Assembly (NCBI GenBank): GCA_003254885.1
Contig: QANT01001294.1
Coordinates: forward strand, 1-35,871
From: Purshia tridentata
Taxonomy: Eukaryota; Streptophyta; Magnoliopsida; Rosales; Rosaceae
DNA: 35,871 bases
Direction: 5' to 3'
Part shown: positions 1-9,098 of the stretch, piece by piece
How positions within the stretch are numbered: the first letter of the stretch is position 1
How the letters are laid out: the number at the start of each line of letters is the position of its first letter
The notes under the pieces: model-generated
Told to the model about the DNA's origin: nothing
What the model saw: only the letters and a program-made list of their open reading frames with translations
Databases searched by the model: none
Position numbers and translations under genes: made by a program

Positions 1-632
1 ATATATATATATAATAATTGGGTGCATGGGTTAAATGAAAATATGATCCAAGATAGAAACGAATGGAGTATTGTATTGAATTCATGTAGCCAAGTCCAAT
101 TAAGTTAGAACAAGGTTTTCATTTAGAGTAAGCTAAATCTAACACATTGGCTGACCACATTACTGATCACATTTCGAGGACTCATTCACCAACATGGGTT
201 CCACCTCAGGTACAAATATTTTTTTTTTTTTTTTGTAAATGTTGTCATTGTACTTCTAAACATGGTTTGCATTTATTTCACTATCAATTATGAATGTTCA
301 AGTTTGACACACTTGTTGAATTTTTAACCTCTCTTTGTCTCAGCTGTCCTTATACATTGTTCTTCTTCTTTATAGGGATCTTGATGTTTGCCTCTGTTTT
401 TAGGGTGACAATTTTCACACTCCAATTTCGTACATTTGCACTTTTCTACTTATTTTTATGCTCTAGTTAAATAAAAGGAGAATGAAAGCTTAAATTTTAA
501 GGGCAATGCAAATGCATAAAATAGGAGTGTGAAAACTGCAACCCTTTTTTGTTTCAAATATGTTGCTTTCTATTTGCTTTTATGAATTGAATGTAGCCCC
601 CCTGCTCCAGCGGATGGTTAATCTTGAAACAG
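1..632 (+). other. Intron 1 of the Rab GDI gene (partial)
   Basis: This stretch lies upstream of the first visible GDI exon, which opens at an AG acceptor (631-632). I looked for the expected N-terminal exon, about 30 residues with the GxGxxG-like dinucleotide-fold motif, and did not find it in any frame. The stretch is therefore read as intron, with the first exon left of the window. It starts with a short AT dinucleotide run (1-12) and has a T-run near 220-234. Nothing else is recognisable. Confidence 0.7.
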
Positions 633-3600
633 GTTTTGCATATGGACAGAAATGACTACTATGGAGGAGCATCAACCTCTCTTAACCTTACACAGGTACT
701 TACTCGTTTCACATTTGATTCAGAAACACGGGTAACTTTGTGTCCATCTGATACTAAACTCACAAGAAATTGTTGAAAAGAGTTTATCATCTTTCAAACT
801 TTATATTAATTGCCGCTTTATAGCTTTGGAAGCGTTTTAAGGGAGAAGACAACCCTCCAGAATCTTTGGGCTCCAGCAGGGAGTACAATGTTGACATGAT
901 ACCAAAGGTATCTAGAGTTTATTTGTTCATTGTAGATTAGTGAAAACACATCCCTACATACAATTTTCTGTGATGCTTTAAAGTGCATATACTTCAAAAG
1001 AAAAAGAAAATATGAAACTAGATATGAAAAACTAAGCAAAAAGCAAAAAAAAGAGAAAAATATGAAAACTAGTAATTTTGCATCACAAAAAAAAAAAAAA
1101 AATATGGTTTTTANAAAAAAAAAAAAAAAGAATGGTTTTTACATAAGAAACTTGAAGAAAATCTTGGTTAGTAATTATATAGTAACGTGTCAAATTTCGC
1201 CTAAGATCTCATTTTGTAGCAGTTTGTGTTTGGTTGAATTTTTTTTATCTATTCTAAGATCACTGCTCTGTTTCATTTCTTCTGGTAGTTCATGATGGCC
1301 AATGGTGCTTTGGTCCGTGTCCTGATCCACACAAATGTGACCAAGTATCTAAACTTCAAGGCTGTTGATGGTAGCTTTGTGTATAACAAAAAAAAGGTAC
1401 ATAGATATGATATATGTCTACACAATAGGAATTTATTCAGAATTGCTAATATCAAACTAAAGCTCTTACATTCAAGAATACATCTTACCTTTCTAAGTGT
1501 AAGCTTATTAAATATTGTTGTTTTCAGATCTATAAAGTTCCAGCAACCGATGTTGAAGCACTAAAATCTCCATTGATGGGACTTTTTGAGAAGCGCCGTG
1601 CTCGAAAGTTCTTCATTTATGTTCAAGACTATGAAGAGGGTGATCCCAAATCTCATGAAGGGCTGGATTTGCACAAAGTTACAGCAAGAGAGCTTATCAC
1701 GTATACTTACTGTTCATATGTTTTTTGTTTTTCCCCTGTTTTACATTTAGTTTACTCAAGAACATATGAAAACACTTGCATTAGTGCTAATTTTTATAAT
1801 AAACGTCTTTGTGTGGGTTCACTTTAGTTGTTTCCTCTCTGTTTTCATCTTCATTTTTAGTTAATTAGTGACAATATACATGTCACATTGTCAACCTTTA
1901 GATTTCATCTGCTCTCACTATTGCCCTGCCTTGTTTCTATCTTTGTACCATCAATTTTGGTCTTGCAGAAAAGTGCTGTTTCAATGTCAATTTTACATTT
2001 GATTGCTCACTCCATCCAACTGCATTAATTTAGATGGCTAATGTGATGTTGTAGGAAATATGGGCTAGAAGACAATACAATAGACTTTATTGGTCATGCC
2101 TTGGCACTTCATATTGATGATTCTTACTTGGATGAGCCAGCCATGGAGTTTGTGAAGAAAATGAAGGTTCAACCATGTTCTGCTATATCTTGTGTAGTGG
2201 CAGCTTCTGCTATATATTGATTGGTATTCTGATTCTTTTGTTGGTCATTGTCATCATGTGGACTTCTATTATCTGGCCTATTCATCATATTAGCTTATGA
2301 AGGCTGCCTCTAGCTAGTGCCAATAGCATATTTGTTCATGTGCATATCTTTAATTTGGTCTTGGTTGTTATTCTCTTAAAGTATTTTCCTAAATCCTTCT
2401 TGTGCATGGTCACTTGATAATTTTTATGTAATTAATTATATAGCCTTTCTTTTGTAAAGCTCTATGCAGAATCTTTGGCCCGTTTTCAAGGGGGATCACC
2501 TTATATCTATCCACTGTATGGACTAGGAGAGTTGCCTCAGGTCTCTTTCTATCTGTAACTATGCGTGTACATACAGGAGCTAAAATTAGTTGCCTTTCTG
2601 AGCTTGTCGTATATTGCAGGCGTTTGCACGCTTAAGTGCAGTTTATGGTGGAACTTACATGCTCAACAAGCCGGACTGTACGGTAAAGTAGTCCATATTA
2701 TTCTGGTATCCAAATTTAATTCATGTAGTTTGTGTATGGTGTGCAACATTTTGATGCTTGCACCTAGATCCTTGTGGCTTTCCCTAGGTGTATGCTCAAG
2801 AAAAATGCCTTGGTGCTCATTCTTTTATAAACTCCAAATGCAAGCTGCTCACTAATAAACATACTTCTTATGTCTCCATCTCCATGACATATCCAATGTC
2901 TAAAATATCGTTCTAACGTAACATGGGGAGGGATGTTGCCCGTTATGTCAGCCTGAGACTATAATTATGGTGTCCAATTTCTTAGGCAACAGACTGGCTG
3001 GTGGGGTTAAGTTCTGATACTTTTTTTCTGCAATTGCCTCTTAAAGCTGGACTCTAAGTTTCTCTATATCTCCTCCAAATGCTTTTCACCGTTTTAAGGT
3101 TCATCGAACAGCAAGAAGAAACAAAGAGAATCAATTTCCCTTTAAAAATTTTCACTACAGCTTAAATTTCATTTATTAGATTTGGTTTGATAATACATGT
3201 TATTTTGGATTATAGGTGAAATTTGATGATAGTGGGAAAGCTATTGGTGTGACCTCAGAAGGAGAAACTGCTAAATGCAAGAAAGTTGTTTGTGATCCAT
3301 CATATTTGCCTGATAAGGTATCCTTTCTCAAACATATGAACAGTATGAGCTCCACCCATCTCCTACCTTGTGATCAATAATGTTATAAATTAAAGCTTCT
3401 CCAAATGATTGATGCTATGCAACATCTGTCTAGTCTGGAATATCTTGAGCTTTACCTATGACGTTTTTTCTGTCACCAACAGGTAAAGAAAGTTGGAAAA
3501 GTTGCTCGTGCTATATGTATTATGAGCCATCCTATTCCAGAAACAAATGATTCTCACTCAGCCCAGGTTATTCTGCCACAGAAGCAACTTGGTCGTAAAT

Positions 3601-5100
3601 CAGATATGTGCGTGACAACTAAACACATTTCTTGTAGTGTGTTCAATGATGCATTCAAGATTAATAAACTTTTAATATGTATGCGTTCATTTGACGATGG
3701 AATTAAGATAATTATGTGCTCTTGAGCAACACTGGCCACTGTGGTCTTGATAGCTCTCCACCTAACTTCTTCTAAGATTTAGCCTACAAGAGGGATTGCT
3801 TTAGAGCAAAGATTCCCCAGAGAGTAAGAGTCATTATGTTGAAGCGTTGTTCGTGGTTAATACAAAATGTACTTCAAAGCTGGTACTGAAAACTAACAAT
3901 AGATAGAAGCTTCTGCTCTTGACCATGTTTGAATGGTTTTTACTGCTTTACTCTCATAAATTATAATGAATAAGATGATAATTCCTCTGGCAAGGAAATA
4001 AGTAATAAACAATCCAGTGTGAATGGTTTAAACTGCTTTATGTGCTTTGTTAAGATCATAATCTGGATCAAAAAATAGGAAATGAAGGCAAGCATATGAT
4101 GATACTTAAAGATTCTGGTTACATACATAATGTATACCCTGTTACTACTATATTGCTGCAGGTACCTATTCTGTTGCTCCTATGCTCACAATGTAGCTCC
4201 AAAAGAAAAATTCATTGCTTTTGTTTCGACAGAAGCAGAGACTGATAGTCCTGAGGTTGAACTGAAGCCTGGCATTGATCTTCTTGGTCCTGTAGATGAG
4301 ATCTTCTACGACACTTGTGACAGATACATACCCACCAACGATCATGAAGCTGACAGTTGCTACATATCTGCTGTAAGTAGCTATAACTATGACTCATTAA
4401 CCACCATTCTTTTTAACAAACTGATTGATTTTTTCTTTCTCCTTTGAGGCAGATGTGTCAACTTACCTTCTTTCTCCCTTAGCAAGCTAGGACAGGACTT
4501 TAACCTTTGAAATAAAAGGAGATACAGAAATTTCTAAGTTATAAGGATGGCATTCGTGTATTTGGTGTAGGCTGTGTACCTAATTTAGGTGCTCGTCTTT
4601 AGAAAGTGATGATGAATCAAAGATTTGTTCGGTATATGCACTCAACCTAATTAAAGGGTTTTCTTCATCTGTGATTTAAGAAAATGTCATATCAGTACTC
4701 CCTGTTCATAGCTCAATTGCTCAAACAAGAACTTTCTACCATTAGAGTCTTCTTTATAATGCTTCTTTTCAATGGAGAATTCAGTTTTTATCGGTTTTGA
4801 GTGTTGAAATTACTTGCAGAGTTATGATGCCACTACTCACTTTGAGTCCACGGTACAAGATGTGCTAGCCATGTACACAAAGATTACTGGAAAGGTAACC
4901 TTTTAGTACTTTTTGTAGTGAATTAAATTACTTATATCAACTCTAGAGAATGACAGAATATAGGGGCAAAGCACAATTTAGATCTGGGATTATTACTTTA
5001 GCATTTATTAAATATTTATGATTGTTCTCTTTTTTCAATAATTCAGGCTCTTGATCTTTCTGTCGATCTAAGTGCTGCAAGTGCTGCTTCTGAAGAATAA
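633..5100 (+). CDS. GDI: Rab GDP dissociation inhibitor (GDI), 5' exon missing
   Basis: Rab GDI extracts GDP-bound, prenylated Rab GTPases from membranes and keeps them soluble in the cytosol for the next round of vesicle traffic. Twelve coding exons: 633-695, 824-907, 1289-1396, 1528-1700, 2055-2166, 2460-2540, 2620-2682, 3216-3317, 3483-3607, 4162-4372, 4820-4894, 5047-5100 (TAA). All have GT-AG borders and join in one frame to give 416 residues. The family is about 445 aa, so only about 30 N-terminal residues are missing. Family hallmarks are visible: [12 protein letters not shown] in the first exon, FMMANGALV in the third, [20 protein letters not shown] across exons 6-7, IMSHPIP in exon 9, and the C-terminal [13 protein letters not shown]. 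The gene encodes the plant GDI proper, not the longer Rab escort protein, judging by length and by the lack of REP insertions. Codons split across introns (ACG at 1700/2055, ATG at 3607/4162) support the joins. No disrupted exon was seen. Confidence 0.97.
1080..1142. repeat. Poly-A tandem pair with an ambiguous base
   Basis: Two A-runs, each followed by a near-identical TATGGTTTTTA or GAATGGTTTTTA segment, stand in tandem in a GDI intron, with an N at 1114 between them. This looks like slippage in a homopolymer that the assembly could not resolve. It is intronic and does not touch coding sequence. Confidence 0.8.
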
Positions 5101-5345
5101 GATCCTTCCAATGTCTTCTTCACAAGCTGCAATCTGTTTAGCAAGATTGCTACTTGCTCTTTTAGATTACAATGTTCTAAGTTCTCATCAAAAAGCTCAG
5201 AATTTCATATTATTGTTTTAAATAGATTTTTCAACTTCAAAATTGTGGGTGGGAGCTTATTTGGCTAGCATTTTCCTTGTCTACGAAATTTATTTGCTAT
5301 TATGTGTTATGGTTTCTATACTAACTGAAAAAGTGTTGGAAAAAT
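5101..5345 (+). other. Probable 3' UTR of the GDI gene
   Basis: The sequence directly after the GDI stop is T-rich, as usual for a plant 3' UTR. No strong AATAAA decides the end, so the right border is a guess. Confidence 0.4.
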
Positions 5346-5859
5346 ATAGGGTCTAATTGGCCTATTTATAGAAAATTTTGAAGAAAATAATTTATGGTAT
5401 TAAATACAAAATTAAATGGATAATCATAGTATAATTAAGGTTAACTAAGTATGACAAAAATTAGAAAAACGTTAAGTCGATCTAGGCTAGTGTTTGTTTG
5501 AACTATGTTTGTTTGTCAAGATATAACAACTTCTTGTAAAAGTAGTACCTCCAATTAAACTTCACGAAGCAAAGATTGTGTATGAACTCCCTTAACCTTC
5601 ATGGGTTCATTCCTAACTTATGTGGTGTGTACTGTGTGACCCATTAAGTTCCATTCGATAAGGCTGTGGGATCATATGTGAATGTGATGATGGACTCTCT
5701 ATCAAGCATCACCTCTCGGTTTGTGGCCCTTTAAGCTCCATTTCTAATTACTTATAACTTTTTCTAACTAATTAGAAACTCAACTAAATTGATCGGATGG
5801 TAGCCTTTTTCCCTTTGGACAGCTTCACTCATTTATCAATATTTTAATCTGGCCTGTAG
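5346..5859. other. AT-rich spacer, nothing recognised
   Basis: No open frame with family character, no RNA gene and no clear repeat structure was found between the GDI 3' end and the retrotransposon leader remnant that follows. Confidence 0.5.
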
Positions 5860-5965
5860 GTCACTCCTTCCGAGAGTCGAACCTTGGATGTGGGGTTGAC
5901 TCTGATACTAAATGACAAGTGCTTGACCAATACACCAAAAAAGCTTAAGCTAATGTGAAGCAGAA
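5860..5965 (-). mobile_element. Decayed LTR-retrotransposon primer-binding leader
   Basis: Read on the - strand, this stretch contains TTAGTATCAGAGTCA (around 5898-5911), a degenerate form of the TGGTATCAGAGC primer-binding site complementary to initiator tRNA-Met that many plant LTR retrotransposons use. It is preceded on that strand by the common plant leader wording CTTAAGC...GGTCAAGCACTTGTCATT. No LTRs or coding remains were seen, so only a fragment is claimed. Confidence 0.45.
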
Positions 5966-6778
5966 GATGTAAATATTTATATACTTTGCACATAACACGC
6001 CCCTATCCCATACTAGGATTGTAACATGATACCCAAATTAAATGAAATGGTGAGAAGTGAGAACCCATCATGTTGCAATTATAGTATACGGTCCGTTTAG
6101 CCTTCTATGTTCCCATCATATCTTTAGGTTATGCAGATGGTTCTTGTCAAATCCCATATATGATCATATGTAAATACTTCTCACATGTGATTCAATTAAT
6201 TATATGATTAGAATTCTTTAACTATTCTTCCTTGAATTACATTGAGAGCCACATATGACAATGGCATCTTCCTTCTTATCCAACAAAAGGTAATAGATAC
6301 GTTATTGATGACTCACATGCCTATATTTTTGGTGGTGCATATTGTAATTGACCTATTTTTTATTTTTTATTTTTCATGGGCCGTTGCTAGGTTTAAGGTT
6401 TCAACGTGATTGGCCTAAGTTAATTAGAGATAACCCACAGGAATTTGTAAATAGAGCCAAATATATTCTTACTTATTTATTTGTTCTTATTGTCATTTCT
6501 ATATATAATTGTTTTTCTCAGAATATTACAACATCGTAGTAAAGCAACTAAACACAACCCAAAGACTGGCATAGGCTAACACCTTTATCTTTATATATTG
6601 TAGTTCCATTGAGGAATATGAGTAGGATAATGTTCTTAACATAGTTTTGGATTATCTAGAGTTCACACCAAACCCTAAATGATCGAGGGGTCCAAGTTTG
6701 AAGTCATTGTAAAAACTCGAGATGATCCACCTCTCGTTTTAGGTAATCTTGCCAACTGTGCTTTCATGTTTATTGTTT
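5966..6778. other. AT-rich spacer, nothing recognised
   Basis: The only open frames are short and have no family character. Part of it may belong to the LTR remnant on its left, but I cannot set a border. Confidence 0.45.
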
Positions 6779-7085
6779 GAAAACAGATTTGGTTCATGTG
6801 ATTTCAAAATTTCATATTTGGTCTATGTGTTTTTGGTTTTTTTTTTTTTTGCAATATGAGGACAATTTAACAAACTAAAAAATTTAATTTTTGTTTAAAA
6901 ATCAAATTGAATATTACAAACATGATTTTTGCCTTTTTTTAGTAAAATTCACAAATTAATTAGTTTTAATTTGAGAAAAAATTCATTTTGGTTATAAAAT
7001 GTCTTTAAATTGCAAATAATATAAAACACAAGAACCAAATACATAATTTTGAAACCACATGGACTAAATTCATTTTTTAAGTAAA
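6779..7085. mobile_element. Fold-back MITE with long terminal inverted repeats
   Basis: The left arm (about 6785-6833: TTTGGTTCATGTGATTTC, then ATATTTGGTCTATGTG) is the reverse complement, with a few mismatches, of the right arm (about 7025-7080: AACACAAGAACCAAATA, then GAAACCACATGGACTAAA). The interior is about 190 bp of AT-rich non-coding sequence. The 'TTTGGTCCATGTGGTTTC' wording is widespread at the ends of non-autonomous plant DNA transposons. No target-site duplication could be fixed, so the superfamily is left open. Confidence 0.7.
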
Positions 7086-7145
7086 ATATGAGACCAAAAT
7101 TATTATTTTTCCTTGATAGTATATTGGTATATTGTTCATTTTCAT

Positions 7146-7149
<4 letters not shown>

Positions 7150-7176
<27 letters not shown>

Positions 7177-7177
7177 G
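7150..7177. repeat. (GA)n microsatellite
   Basis: About 14 uninterrupted GA units, followed by a T/C-rich stretch. Confidence 0.97.
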
Positions 7178-7314
7178 AATAAGCTAGCAATTTTCTCTTC
7201 TCTCTCAAACCTTCACTATTAATTTCTTGGATTCCTTTTTGTGGATACACTTTTCACACTTTGAGTGCATGAGGCTTTCCACAGTGCCACGAGTGAAAGT
7301 GATAGTGAAACATA

Positions 7315-7422
7315 GTCTGAAAAGTGATTTTCTGGCCTGAAAAGTGATTTTGTGACCTGAGAGTGATAGTAATAAATACTGAAGCTGCAGTGGTGCTGAT
7401 AGTAATAGCTGATAGTAATATA
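7315..7422. repeat. Short degenerate tandem repeats
   Basis: CTGAAAAGTGATTTTCTGGC is followed at once by a near-copy, CTGAAAAGTGATTTTGTGAC. Further right, GCTGATAGTAATA occurs twice. This is simple local duplication with no coding sense. Confidence 0.7.
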
Positions 7423-7729
7423 GTTATATTTATTAAGCATAATTTAGATTAAGTGATGGTTAAGTAGCAATTTATCATTTAAATATTTATAAAAAATATA
7501 CCATTAGTATTATTTTAATGAGATCTTTAATATGAGATCATTAATATGAGATCAATATTGAATACATTTAGATTTATAATTTAATTTAATAATTTATAAA
7601 TTCTATATTTTTTTGATAATTTTTTCTGAATTTTCTTAAATTTTTCAGGATTTTTTTTTCGTTTTTATTCTATTTTTTAATTTAATTATAACTGTAATAT
7701 AATAACGGTAACATCAAACAGATGGCCCA

Positions 7730-7832
7730 AATCGCGCCAGCCTGGGCCGCGATTTTTTTTTTTTTTTTATAAATAGAACGGTCAGATAATTTGGACCGTT
7801 GTGTGCAGTGGTCCAATTATCTGGACCGTAAG
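7730..7832. repeat. Two nested imperfect palindromes in a GC-rich island
   Basis: AATCGCG...CGCGATT arms flank a C/G-rich centre (about 7730-7754). After a T-run, ACGGTCAGATAATTTGGACC (7778-7797) pairs with GGTCCAATTATCTGGACCGT (7810-7829), with one indel. The GC content differs sharply from the AT-rich surroundings. It could be the core of a small DNA transposon or an insertion of unknown origin. Confidence 0.6.
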
Positions 7833-8099
7833 TGTTGCTCACACGCGTGACCTCAAGTGTAGCCTCCGACTGACACGACTACAGTAGCCTGTCGGCTACT
7901 TTTTCTTACCACTGGCTTTTGACAAGTTTAGCCCTGTTATTCTCTTCAATTCCACCAAAGCCCAATACACAATGATTTTTGACGAAGGGCAGGTTCGTCC
8001 TTTTGCCACAGCCAGTTTCCCAGCCCTCTTTTCACGCACATGGCTAGGGCCCACACAATTTTTCGCTCTCACTCCCAATCCTTTCATGGATCACTCCCA

Positions 8100-8200
8100 A
8101 ATTTTACCCTCAATCACTCTCACTCTCAACATTCCAGCCCATTAATCAACTTTTGAGATCTATTTTACACTTTCACTCTCACTCTCACTCTCACAGATGT
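8100..8200. repeat. Interrupted (CACTCT)n repeat
   Basis: CACTCT/CTCTCA hexamer units occur in two blocks (around 8104-8128 and 8171-8195) separated by unique sequence. C/T-rich tracts of this kind are common upstream of plant genes. No role can be assigned. Confidence 0.7.
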
Positions 8201-8699
8201 GGATAGCCTGAGGACCATTAGAAAGATCCTATGAGAAGAGGAGGGAGTCCTTTTGAATAGGAAAGAAGACACCCATTGGTCTTGTGCATCTTGGGTTTAG
8301 GATCCAGAAATGGCTTCAAAGATAAAACCTAATTGTCATATCTCTTAATCATGTCTTCGATGTTAATTTTTGTTTTAAAAAGTAAACATAGTCTTCTTTT
8401 GTTAGAGTCGAGTCCGAAAAAACTCACGATGTCAATTGATTAATAAAAAAAATATTAATTTATTATTGTCATAATAACAAACAAACACAACTTGAGATTA
8501 AGTAAAATTTTAACTTCTAATTGCCTTCAGGTGTTTAGTACTTTTTATTATCCCAATGGATAAGATACATTCAACTCTACCAATTTCTTTCTTTGTCCCA
8601 CCTACATTTTTACTATACGATAAAATTAGATTTGATAATAATTTTTGTACTTTCGATATATTTTTCTCTTTATTAAAAAACCGATAATTCAAAATTGTT

Positions 8700-9098
8700 A
8701 CAAAAAATTTAAAACATTTTTGAACCAAAACAAAAAAATTGAACCGTCGGATATTTCATTTTGATCGGTCTGATGTATCGGATACCGATAAAAGTGAACC
8801 GCAAGATATTTTCCCGAGAGAACAGAACCGGGTGATTTCTCTAACTTTCTTTGCTGCTATGAATTTGAAAAACCGATAAAACTCGGTAGCCACAACATAG
8901 TAGTGTGGGGTGGGACCCAGGAAAGGGGAGGCACTCTCTTCCCGAATAAGAAACTTCTCTCGTACTTTCCTTCTTCATCTCTGTTCGACTGTTCCACTTC
9001 TATCACGTCCAAAACACAACAAAATCTCTCATTCGTATTCTCATATTCACACAAATTTTCACCGTTTCGTTCTCCAGGTTTTGATCGACTCGGCCTTC
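8700..9098 (+). promoter_or_regulatory. Promoter and 5' UTR region of the SUMO protease gene
   Basis: The region ahead of the SUMO protease start has repeated ACCGATA-type words (8681-8880), a near-consensus TCP-factor site GTGGGACCCAG (8910-8920), and a C/T-rich stretch (about 8950-9060) typical of plant 5' UTRs. No clear TATA box was seen. The transcription start is not fixed; anywhere around 8900-8960 would fit. Confidence 0.4.

Noticed and set aside
5870..5910. tRNA T-arm-like word GAGTCGAACCTTGG
   Set aside because: No A box or stems at tRNA spacing; the surroundings fit a retrotransposon leader.
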